Below are positions 1 through 5,640 of a stretch of 5,640 nt of DNA, piece after piece. The stretch lies in NCBI GenBank assembly GCA_028284105.1, contig JANQSK010000120.1, positions 1-5,640 of the forward strand, written 5' to 3'. This stretch comes from Anaerolineae bacterium (GTDB lineage Bacteria; Chloroflexota; Anaerolineae; Promineifilales; Promineifilaceae). The position numbers and the translations under genes are program-made. Positions within the stretch are counted from its first letter, which is position 1; every line of letters starts with the position of its first letter. A model generated the notes under the pieces. It was given only the letters and a program-made list of their open reading frames with translations. It was not told where the DNA came from and did no database searches.

Positions 1-2
1 AA

Positions 3-1361
3 TTTGTGCGAAGTGAATCAATGAGTGAGTCCGATGATCCGCTCATTGTTCAAGCTGGCGCTGATGGTCTCCAAGAAACTACCTGGCGAATTGTGTATCG
101 AAACGGTTTAGAGTCTGAGCGTTGGCCAACCAATAGCGTCATTATTGATGCGCCCGTTGAAGAAATTGTGATGGTTGGAATTGGTGCCATAAGCGGCAAT
201 GTCACTTTTTCGGGATTGCTAGCTTATATGAGTGATGGTGTTCCCATTTTGATGCGTGGTACATCAGATTTCCCAGTCCAATTAAGCGGCATCAACCAGC
301 TAGACGGCCGTGTTTTCAAACTCTCTCCCACAGGATCACATCTTTTATATACGAGAGCAGAAGATGAATCATCAACCCAAATTAACAATTCATTATGGGT
401 CGTCAGCACTCAGCCGAATGCTCAACCACGTCCATTAAATATTGAAAATGTGCTGTGGGCCGATTGGAATCCTGCTAAAACTGAATTGCTAGAAATTGCC
501 TATACAACAGCTCGCCCAACGGATGCCCCACCAGGATGGGAAGCTAATAATGATTTGTGGGTCGGGGATGTATTGCGCTCAGAAACGGCCGTTTTTATGG
601 CAGATCAAATCATTGAAGCCTATCCGGCCACCTACGGCTGGTGGGGCGGCAACTACGCTTGGGCACCTAACGGCACATCCATCGCTTATAGCTTTGCTGA
701 TGAAGTAGGCATTATCCCAGTTAGCGGCGGCACGCCTACAAGCCACATCCAAATCCAAAGATTCACCGAATACAACACCCTATCTGACTGGGTCTGGGTA
801 CCCACTCTGAGCTGGTCACCCAATAGCCAATATATCGCCTTTACAAATCACGGCAGCGATAATAATCGCACCATGGAGTTCAATAGCTGGGTCGTCAATG
901 TGCAAAACAGCGTGGGAGGGCAATTTGTTAATCAATCCGGGATGTGGGGACATATGCACTGGTCTTCTGGAGAATCAGGTCAGGAAAACGGCCGTATTAC
1001 CTACCTCAAAGCCAATGACCCGATTGACAGTCAACGCAGCAACTACACGCTTTGGATCATGGATGAAGATGGCAGTAACGGCCGTCAACTCTTCCCAGCA
1101 GTCGGCGAAAACAGTCAATTTCCACGATATAGTCAATTTTTAAGCTGGGGTCCATCAGGCAATGACCTTAGCTTTGTCTTTAATGAACAGCTCTACCTTT
1201 ACAGCTTTGATACGAACAGTGCAAGTCGACTCACTCAAGACGATGCCACTATCAGTTATCCGACTTGGGCACCCTATGGCGCAGGTTTAACTGCACCACT
1301 TCCCGTCGAAACCCCTACACCTCCCCCAGATTCCACCGATGACCTTTTACCAGATGAATAA
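3..1361 (+). CDS. G5-domain and PD40 (TolB-like) beta-propeller protein, 5'-truncated by the window edge
   Basis: The frame is open to the left edge, so the GTG at 6 and the ATG at 21 are probably internal codons and the true start lies upstream. Counting from the codon at 6, residues of about 7-60 match the C-terminal part of a G5 domain: a Gly-x-x-Gly turn, then WRIVYRNGLESER, then the PVEEIVMVG ending. G5 domains are extracellular modules linked to binding of cell-wall or surface glycans. Six or seven PD40-like strand repeats follow, at about 106-116, 149-166, 218-229, 268-280, 317-334, 379-391 and 419-424, with cores such as WAPNGTSIAYS and LSWSPNSQYIAFT; these predict a TolB-type beta-propeller. 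The C-terminus is a Pro/Thr-rich acidic tail (about 430-451). I infer an exported surface protein; signal and anchor would be off-window. No catalytic motif is visible, so a binding or scaffold role is likelier than an enzyme. The next gene is on the same strand after 69 bases. Confidence 0.85.
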   Translation, partial: FVRSESMSESDDPLIVQAGADGLQETTWRIVYRNGLESERWPTNSVIIDAPVEEIVMVGIGAISGNVTFSGLLAYMSDGVPILMRGTSDFPVQLSGINQLDGRVFKLSPTGSHLLYTRAEDESSTQINNSLWVVSTQPNAQPRPLNIENVLWADWNPAKTELLEIAYTTARPTDAPPGWEANNDLWVGDVLRSETAVFMADQIIEAYPATYGWWGGNYAWAPNGTSIAYSFADEVGIIPVSGGTPTSHIQIQRFTEYNTLSDWVWVPTLSWSPNSQYIAFTNHGSDNNRTMEFNSWVVNVQNSVGGQFVNQSGMWGHMHWSSGESGQENGRITYLKANDPIDSQRSNYTLWIMDEDGSNGRQLFPAVGENSQFPRYSQFLSWGPSGNDLSFVFNEQLYLYSFDTNSASRLTQDDATISYPTWAPYGAGLTAPLPVETPTPPPDSTDDLLPDE

Positions 1362-1374
1362 TTGAGCATATAAT
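1346..1374 (+). promoter_or_regulatory. putative sigma70-type promoter of the glycosidase-like/ligase fusion gene
   Basis: A perfect -10 hexamer TATAAT lies at 1369-1374. It is preceded, after a 17-base spacer, by TTTACC at 1346-1351 (4 of 6 matches to TTGACA). The -35 overlaps the last codons of the upstream gene. Transcription would begin near 1381, giving a leader of about 50 bases. The downstream gene could therefore be transcribed on its own as well as by read-through from the upstream gene. Called from sequence only. Confidence 0.5.
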
Positions 1375-1385
1375 CCTCAGCACCT

Positions 1386-1414
1386 TGGGAATCAGCGACC
1401 TTTAACTATTCCCA
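1386..1414 (+). other. small hairpin in the leader of the fusion gene
   Basis: TGGGAAT at 1386-1392 is exactly complementary to ATTCCCA at 1408-1414, with a 15-base loop. There is no T-run after the right arm, so this is not a standard intrinsic terminator. It would sit at the 5' end of a transcript from the promoter at 1346-1374 and end 16 bases before the start codon, so it could affect translation or RNA stability, or bind a protein as DNA. A 7-bp match may also be chance. Confidence 0.3.
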
Positions 1415-1430
1415 TAAACCAATATGCAAT

Positions 1431-4400
1431 ATGATTCAATTTCCTAAATCGCCTCTTCCTTCCCTTTCTCTCCTCATATTAAGTGTAACCTTTTTACTTA
1501 CTGCAGGCTGCCTACAAACTCAGTATCAGTTCGAAACAAGAGGTATTGAACCTTTTCCTGAGCCAAACAATGCACAAGTGGCCACAATTGGTTTGAATGT
1601 CGCTCTGTCCCAATATGATGATGAAGCCTTAGACCAAACCCTTGAGGAAATTGCAGATTTAGGGTTAATCCATCTCAAGCAATCGTTCTATTTTTCTGAT
1701 TCATTTGACTGGGAAGAAAGCGACCGCATTATTACGGCCGTTTCTCGACATAATCTCGTACTTACCCCTCTGCTAGATGGCAATCCCGATACAAACTTTG
1801 CCCCACCTTCTAACAAAAATGACTTTGCAGAATGGGCAGGCGCTTTTGCAGAAAGATATCAAGATGAGATCGATAGCTACATTATTTGGGACGAGCCAAA
1901 TTTGACGTCACACTGGGGGTTTACAAATGTGAACCCAGTCGAATACGGGGCTCTCTTATCAGCAACGGCTCAAAGCATTCGAGAACATGATGCGACAGCA
2001 AACATTGTGCTTGCACCGCTTGCTCCAACGGCTGAGGGTGGCCCTCAAAACCTCAATGAGGTTTCTTTTTTAAACGCACTTTACGACGCAGGTGTCTCAG
2101 ATAGCTTTGACATTGTCGCGTTAAAGCCTTATGGGTTTGATAGTAATGAAACCGATAGGCGGGTTGAAATTGACGTATTAAATTTCAGTCGCCCAATTCT
2201 TATTCGCGAACTCATGCTTGACAAAGGGGATGGACACAAAGCGATTTGGGCAGGCAACTGGGGATGGAACAGCTTGCCCGATGATTGGAACGGCCGTCCT
2301 TCAATTTGGGGCACGACCACTGAACTTAGACAAGCAAATCAAACGATCGAAGCGTGGGAAAGAGCACGCAGTGAGTGGCCTTGGATGGGCATCATGTTCC
2401 TCGAAAATTGGGAGCCCAATGCTGCACCAGATGATCCAGTTTGGGGATTTTCCATCAAAGGGCGAGAAACAGGCCGTCACATCGCCCGAGCATTTAATAA
2501 AGGCCCCATCGATGCTGCTTGGACTGGGTTCCACCTTGCTCAATCGGATGGCATTGGGCAATCCTATGAGGGTGGGTGGGAATTTTCCCCGGAATTTGGG
2601 GCTGATATCAGCGAAAAACTTGATACGGAACCTGGAGATGAAGTCACTTTTAACTTTATAGGAACCGCTCTTGGACTCCGAGTCAGACGGGCTGACTATC
2701 GCGCGAGACTCTATATCTCAATTGATGGGCAACCAGCAAATGCCCTTCCTCGCGATGAATTTGGCACCAACTTAATTCTAACTGCCCCAAGCCCAGAAAT
2801 TGACGAACTCGTCACTATTCCTGTCGCGACAAACTTAACACCAGGTCGACATACCGCTGAAATCGTAGCTTCTAGAGGTTGGGATCAGTGGGCACTCAAC
2901 GGGTTTTCAGTCGGATATACACCACCCAAAAATCCTTGGATAGCTCCTATGCAAATTGGTAGCTGGCTTTTATTAGCACTATCTTTTGTGATGATGACCC
3001 AAGTTCATTGGCAACAAATTCGTCCTCCATTTGGCAATTGGTTCAAAATGCTTTCAACAAGACGACAACTATTGCTGACCTCAATAACGGCCGTTATTGT
3101 TGCTTTATCAGGCTGGTTGACATGGGGAGAACAAGCCTCGGGAATCTATCGACGTCTAGGGGAAGCGGGGCAACTGACATTAACAGCAGCAGTTGCTTCT
3201 GTTTTTTATGTGACACCAACTTTATATCTCTATCTTCTTGCCCTAGCCTTTCTTTTCATGCTGATCTATTTCCGCCCAAGTTGGGGTTTGGCTTTAGTAG
3301 CGGTGTGCTTCCCACTGTATGTCCCTCCATTAGCAAAACCCATATTAAACTACCGCTTCTCACCCACTGAAGTGTTTATGTTGGTAACATTTACGGCCGT
3401 ATTGCTGCGCACCTTTACGCAACGTCTGAGCTTAGTGAAAGAAACGAATGCCCCCCTTTTCGCTTGGCCAAAACTGATTTGGGTTGATTGGTGTGTCTTA
3501 TTGTTTACGGCCGTTGCAACGGCATCCCTTTTCTTTACAGCTCGACTCGATGTGGCAACCAATGAATATCGGGTGGTCATTATTGAGCCCATCTTGTTTT
3601 ACACCAGTATGCGCCTACTTAAGCCTAGTAAGCATGAATTATGGCTGATTTTTGAGGCCTTCTTATTGGGTGGTCTGATTGTGGCTGGTTATGGCTTTTG
3701 GCAATATATCACTGGAAGCGATGAGCTAATTACAGCTGAAGGCGGCTTGCTTCGCATTCGTTCTTTTTATGGGTCACCCAATAATGTAGGGCTTTATTTA
3801 GGACGTATCTTGCCCATACTCACGGCTGTTCTCTTATTAGCACCTGCTACATCTCTTAAGTCAAGAAAATGGGTTTATAGTGGGTTATGGGTGTTGCTCG
3901 CAGTCGTTTTGCTCCTAACTTTCAGTCGAGGTGCCATCATTCTTGGTGTACCAGCCGCATTACTGTTTGTGTTTTGGCAATGGCAAAAGATTAACGGCCG
4001 TAAAACTTGGCCTTGGATCCTCATCAGTGGATTGTTGGCTGTTGTTGGCCTAGCGCTTCTCACACAGCTACCCCAATTTGCTGGTCGATTCGATCTCAGA
4101 GGACAAACTAGCTTTTTCCGTTTAGCGCTTTGGCAAGCGTCTTGGCAAATGTTTATTGACCATATTTGGCTGGGTGTGGGATTAGACAACTTTTTATATG
4201 CTTATCGTGGCGAATACATTTTGAATACAGCGTGGCAAGAGCCCGATCTCAATCATCCCCACAACATCTTTTTAGATTTTGCAACGCGCTTAGGGATTCT
4301 TGGTCTTATCTCAGGAAGCCTTTTATTTTATGGGTTGGGACATCATCTCAATAATGGCATAAAAAGCCTTGACGGCAAATGGTGGGCTCTTTCAATTGGA

Positions 4401-4535
4401 ATGACGGGCGCTCTTATTGACATTGTGTTTCATGGTCTTGTTGATCACAGTTTCTTCTTAGTAGATTTGGCATTTGTTTTTATGTGGTTGCTGGGAACGG
4501 CCGTTACGTTACAAACAAATCAGGATAATGCTTAA
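1431..4535 (+). CDS. glycosidase-like domain fused to O-antigen ligase/polymerase (Wzy_C/WaaL-type) membrane domain
   Basis: 1034 residues, clearly longer than the roughly 400-500 of a usual WaaL/Wzy protein. Residues 1-27 form a signal with a lipobox-like LTAGC (Cys27). Residues of about 50-357 resemble a clan GH-A TIM barrel: FDWEESDRIITAV (92-104), the acid/base-type WDEPN (153-157, Glu155), FDIVALKPYG (226-235), IWAGNWGW (272-279) and a final MFLENW (322-327). Residues of about 358-500 are beta-rich with no membrane segment, perhaps a carbohydrate-binding-like sandwich. From about 508 to 1026 there are roughly 12-15 hydrophobic segments. This part carries Wzy_C hallmarks: TFSRG (830-834), FFRLALWQ (895-902), HIWLGVGLDNF (911-921) and HPHNIFLDFATRLGILG (942-958). 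WaaL/Wzy enzymes act on undecaprenyl-linked glycan at the outer membrane face, transferring it to an acceptor or polymerising it; substrate and acceptor here are unknown. ATG at 1431 is chosen because it places the signal peptide directly at the N-terminus; no good Shine-Dalgarno precedes it. Several barrel active-site residues look substituted (see findings). Confidence 0.88.
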   Translation: MIQFPKSPLPSLSLLILSVTFLLTAGCLQTQYQFETRGIEPFPEPNNAQVATIGLNVALSQYDDEALDQTLEEIADLGLIHLKQSFYFSDSFDWEESDRIITAVSRHNLVLTPLLDGNPDTNFAPPSNKNDFAEWAGAFAERYQDEIDSYIIWDEPNLTSHWGFTNVNPVEYGALLSATAQSIREHDATANIVLAPLAPTAEGGPQNLNEVSFLNALYDAGVSDSFDIVALKPYGFDSNETDRRVEIDVLNFSRPILIRELMLDKGDGHKAIWAGNWGWNSLPDDWNGRPSIWGTTTELRQANQTIEAWERARSEWPWMGIMFLENWEPNAAPDDPVWGFSIKGRETGRHIARAFNKGPIDAAWTGFHLAQSDGIGQSYEGGWEFSPEFGADISEKLDTEPGDEVTFNFIGTALGLRVRRADYRARLYISIDGQPANALPRDEFGTNLILTAPSPEIDELVTIPVATNLTPGRHTAEIVASRGWDQWALNGFSVGYTPPKNPWIAPMQIGSWLLLALSFVMMTQVHWQQIRPPFGNWFKMLSTRRQLLLTSITAVIVALSGWLTWGEQASGIYRRLGEAGQLTLTAAVASVFYVTPTLYLYLLALAFLFMLIYFRPSWGLALVAVCFPLYVPPLAKPILNYRFSPTEVFMLVTFTAVLLRTFTQRLSLVKETNAPLFAWPKLIWVDWCVLLFTAVATASLFFTARLDVATNEYRVVIIEPILFYTSMRLLKPSKHELWLIFEAFLLGGLIVAGYGFWQYITGSDELITAEGGLLRIRSFYGSPNNVGLYLGRILPILTAVLLLAPATSLKSRKWVYSGLWVLLAVVLLLTFSRGAIILGVPAALLFVFWQWQKINGRKTWPWILISGLLAVVGLALLTQLPQFAGRFDLRGQTSFFRLALWQASWQMFIDHIWLGVGLDNFLYAYRGEYILNTAWQEPDLNHPHNIFLDFATRLGILGLISGSLLFYGLGHHLNNGIKSLDGKWWALSIGMTGALIDIVFHGLVDHSFFLVDLAFVFMWLLGTAVTLQTNQDNA

Positions 4536-4637
4536 ACATCTTTAATTTTCCTGTATTAGCAAATCTACATCCCTGCGTAACTTCCCGAAAAATACAGTGT
4601 TAATCATGTTGGGAAGCGATGCTAACTCGAATTGTCC
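4536..4637 (+). other. intergenic segment after the fusion gene; only a weak inverted repeat
   Basis: Nothing coding is supported here. CTTCCC at 4581-4586 and GGGAAG at 4611-4616 are complementary across a 24-base loop, with no T-run after them, so a convincing terminator for the upstream gene is not visible. Read-through into acpP therefore cannot be excluded, although acpP has its own promoter just downstream. Confidence 0.25.
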
Positions 4638-4665
4638 TTGACTTTTCAAAAGGGAGTTCTAAAAT
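4638..4665 (+). promoter_or_regulatory. sigma70-type promoter of acpP
   Basis: TTGACT at 4638-4643 (5 of 6 matches) and TAAAAT at 4660-4665 (5 of 6) are separated by 16 bases. Transcription would start near 4672, leaving an A-rich leader of about 85 bases before the acpP start codon. A weaker overlapping candidate, TTGCAT at 4665-4670 with TAAAGT at 4687-4692, is also present. A strong dedicated promoter fits the usual high expression of acyl carrier protein genes. Confidence 0.65.
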
Positions 4666-4711
4666 TGCATCGTTTTGCTGGAAGAGTAAAGTAAACCGCA
4701 AATAAACAAAT

Positions 4712-4740
4712 AAAATAACCGCGGGATACAAAATAACCGC
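4712..4740 (+). repeat. 11-bp direct repeat in the acpP leader
   Basis: AAAATAACCGC occurs exactly at 4712-4722 and again at 4730-4740, a period of 18 bases. A partial third copy, TAAACCGCA, lies at 4692-4700. The first copy runs into the palindrome CCGCGG (4719-4724). The second copy ends 3 bases before the Shine-Dalgarno. Placement between promoter and ribosome binding site suggests an operator or an RNA-level control site; no regulator is identified. Confidence 0.55.
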
Positions 4741-4743
4741 ACG

Positions 4744-4749
4744 AAGGAG
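4744..4749 (+). promoter_or_regulatory. strong Shine-Dalgarno of acpP
   Basis: AAGGAG at 4744-4749 ends 7 bases before the ATG at 4757. It fixes the start codon of acpP, and contrasts with the fusion gene at 1431, which has no recognisable site. Confidence 0.85.
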
Positions 4750-4756
4750 AATAAAT

Positions 4757-4999
4757 ATGGCTGACACATTAGGTCGTATTACTGCAATTACTGTTGATTT
4801 ATTGGGTGTAGAAGAAAGTGAAGTCACCGAAGCGGCTCGTTTCCGTGAAGATCTTGAAGCTGATTCACTCGACCTTGTTGAATTGATTATGGCATTCGAG
4901 GAAGAGTTTGGCGGAGAAATTTCTGACGAAAACGCTCAAAAAATCACCACAGTGGGTGAAGCAGTAAAATACGTCGAAACTCACATGGTTTCTGAATAA
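4757..4999 (+). CDS. acpP: acyl carrier protein
   Basis: 80 residues, the normal size for a stand-alone acyl carrier protein. It carries growing acyl chains as thioesters on a 4'-phosphopantetheine arm in cytoplasmic type II fatty acid synthesis. The arm attachment site is Ser37 within EADSLDLVEL (34-43), the conserved DSL motif, and the protein is acidic as expected. Other family features are LLGVEESEVT (15-24), the FREDLEADSL run leading into helix II, MAFEEEFGGEI (45-55) and KITTVGEAVKYV (62-73). It has its own promoter, a strong ribosome binding site and a terminator directly after it, so it appears monocistronic. No fab genes are next to it in the window. A specialised ACP for another acyl pathway cannot be excluded from sequence alone, but all features fit the housekeeping form. 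Confidence 0.96.
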   Translation: MADTLGRITAITVDLLGVEESEVTEAARFREDLEADSLDLVELIMAFEEEFGGEISDENAQKITTVGEAVKYVETHMVSE

Positions 5000-5029
5000 C
5001 AGATCTTTCTGTTACTAACAAAAATATTC

Positions 5030-5066
5030 TAGCGTATTTTAGTGACCTAAAATACGCTATTTTTTT
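5030..5066 (+). terminator. intrinsic terminator of acpP
   Basis: TAGCGTATTTTA at 5030-5041 pairs perfectly with TAAAATACGCTA at 5048-5059. The inner G5042-C5047 pair extends the stem to 13 bp with a four-base loop. Seven T residues follow at 5060-5066. It starts 30 bases after the acpP stop codon. An A-rich stretch at 5020-5024 to its left gives a short T-run on the - strand, so it could also stop transcription arriving from the convergent gene at 5198. Confidence 0.93.
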
Positions 5067-5090
5067 ATTTCATTTATTTGGGTTATATGT

Positions 5091-5143
5091 GGAGAACAAC
5101 AATTATTCTGAAATGAAATCGGATTTTGAGGCTGTTGTTCTCC
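5091..5143. repeat. 11-bp inverted repeat in the convergent intergenic region
   Basis: GGAGAACAACA at 5091-5101 and TGTTGTTCTCC at 5133-5143 are perfectly complementary and enclose 31 bases. There is no T-run beside either arm, so it is not a standard terminator on either strand. It lies between the acpP terminator and the 3' end of the - strand gene, in a place with no expected promoter. It could be a protein-binding palindrome, a 3' RNA-stabilising hairpin for the - strand transcript, or a small mobile-element remnant. The enclosed segment is AT-rich with no reading frame worth calling. Confidence 0.6.
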
Positions 5144-5197
5144 TTAAAGTGATTTTCATTTAGCGCTTGGGCATTCAAGATAATTGTTGAAAATGAC

Positions 5198-5640
5198 TTA
5201 AACTCTCCGCAGCTGAATTAACGCCGTTGCTGAAATGAGCAAATGCCCAATAGCATTCAAATATACCCCCAAACCAATTCCTATCGATTCGCCCATCACG
5301 AGTGCAACAGTTGGGCGTACTGCATTAAAAAGCCAAGTTGGATAAATCGCGCCTACAATACCCAGAATGGCGATGATCAAGTAAATCGTAGCTTTTTCCC
5401 ATTTCTGTGTTTTTGGTCGAAAACTGATAAGGGTTATTAGCGCAAAAATCCCCCATACTGCCAAAATCATCCAAATACGTGGAAAATATTCGCTTTGTGT
5501 CGCACCTCGTATATCTTCCAGCGCAGGAAAGGATATGAAGGCAATGCCACAGCCGAGCAATCGCCAAATCCAGCTTTGCCATCGTTTACTGGACCAGCCG
5601 TATGTGGTCAAAACAATGCTTGCCCCTAACGTAATTGGTG
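5198..5640 (-). CDS. unrecognised multi-pass membrane protein, 5'-truncated by the window edge
   Basis: The frame stays open to the right edge, and the residues ahead of the TTG at 5609-5611 (PITLGASIV) continue a hydrophobic segment, so the true start lies outside. 146 residues are visible. Hydrophobic stretches lie at about 1-13, 23-39, 54-73, 83-101 and 110-143 of the visible part, giving four or five membrane passes, with short basic loops (SSKRW, RPKTQKWEK) and a basic end (LRRV) that by the positive-inside rule would be cytoplasmic. I recognise no family motif and assign no function. It is convergent with acpP and ends 139 bases from the right arm of the acpP terminator, so it is unlikely to be functionally tied to acpP. 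The hydrophobic pattern and the absence of a better frame on either strand support it as real. Confidence 0.7.
   Translation of the reverse strand, partial: PITLGASIVLTTYGWSSKRWQSWIWRLLGCGIAFISFPALEDIRGATQSEYFPRIWMILAVWGIFALITLISFRPKTQKWEKATIYLIIAILGIVGAIYPTWLFNAVRPTVALVMGESIGIGLGVYLNAIGHLLISATALIQLRRV

Larger units (their letters stand above)
304..4504. repeat. highly iterated palindrome ACGGCCGT, 11 copies
   Basis: Exact copies start at 304, 585, 988, 1078, 1734, 2290, 3087, 3393, 3507, 3994 and 4497, each 8 bp. I found no CGGCCG lacking the flanking A and T. All copies lie inside the two long genes, at irregular spacing from 90 to 797 bases. With equal base frequencies about 0.1 copy would be expected in a window this size. 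Six copies are read as Thr-Ala-Val and five as (Asn/Asp)-Gly-Arg; none is read in the third frame. It resembles in behaviour the HIP1 palindrome of cyanobacteria, though the sequence differs. Function unknown. Confidence 0.9.

Noticed and set aside
2218..2661. 147-codon open frame on the + strand inside the fusion gene
   Set aside because: It lies wholly within the barrel-coding part of the real gene in another frame; its translation shows no domain pattern and no ribosome site precedes it.
3008..3370. 120-codon open frame on the + strand, Ser- and Phe-rich
   Set aside because: Out-of-frame reading of the membrane-segment coding region of the fusion gene; the composition is what a shifted hydrophobic sequence gives.
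3875..4189. 104-codon open frame on the - strand
   Set aside because: Antisense to the Wzy_C core, which has clear family motifs on the + strand; nothing recognisable on the - strand.
304..4504. ACGGCCGT copies as a CRISPR, REP or transposon-end array
   Set aside because: The copies are only 8 bp, irregularly spaced and inside coding sequence, without spacers of constant length or longer shared flanks.
4581..4616. Inverted CTTCCC/GGGAAG as terminator of the fusion gene
   Set aside because: Six-base arms, a 24-base loop and no following T-run are too weak for an intrinsic terminator.
4600..4827. 75-codon open frame on the - strand across the acpP promoter and start
   Set aside because: It overlaps the acpP promoter, leader and 5' end in antisense, and has no recognisable product or start signal.
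5067..5119. ATTTCATTT at 5067-5075 complementary to AAATGAAAT at 5111-5119, as a competing RNA structure or riboswitch
   Set aside because: The arms are low-complexity AT sequence, and there is no downstream gene on the + strand for it to control.
5243..5440. Short open frame on the + strand opposite the membrane-protein gene
   Set aside because: The translation has no pattern, while the - strand frame shows regular membrane segments and stays open to the window edge.

Overview
The window shows four protein-coding genes: two long genes on the + strand, then a small acyl carrier protein gene on the + strand, then a membrane-protein gene on the - strand that runs off the right edge. No rRNA, tRNA, CRISPR array, transposase or phage gene is visible. 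Gene content (a G5-domain plus PD40-propeller protein, a long glycosidase-like domain fused to an O-antigen-ligase-type membrane domain, and a stand-alone acyl carrier protein) and moderate GC recall Chloroflexota, Anaerolineae-like genomes. That assignment is inference from domain style, not a database result.

Layout. Positions 3-1361: the 3' part of a gene for an exported G5 plus beta-propeller protein; the 5' end lies outside the window. Positions 1362-1430: a short gap with a good sigma70-type promoter and a small hairpin. Positions 1431-4535: a 1034-residue fusion with a lipoprotein-type signal, a clan GH-A-like TIM-barrel domain, a beta-rich linker domain, and a polytopic Wzy_C/WaaL-type domain. 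Positions 4536-4756: an intergenic region with the acpP promoter, an 11-bp direct repeat and a strong Shine-Dalgarno. Positions 4757-4999: acpP, followed by an intrinsic terminator. Positions 5000-5197: convergent intergenic space that also holds an 11-bp inverted repeat. Positions 5198-5640: the 3' part of an unrecognised membrane-protein gene on the - strand.

How they may work together: the first two genes look like cell-surface components. The first could bind or monitor surface glycan outside the membrane, and the second could transfer or polymerise a lipid-linked glycan, with its own outward-facing sugar-binding domain. acpP has its own promoter and terminator and looks like an independent lipid-metabolism gene.

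The two most notable signals are (a) the glycosidase-like domain fused to a glycan ligase, in which three hallmark active-site positions look substituted, and (b) the palindrome ACGGCCGT, which occurs 11 times in the first 4.5 kb, accounts for every CGGCCG seen, and is always read as Thr-Ala-Val or (Asn/Asp)-Gly-Arg.
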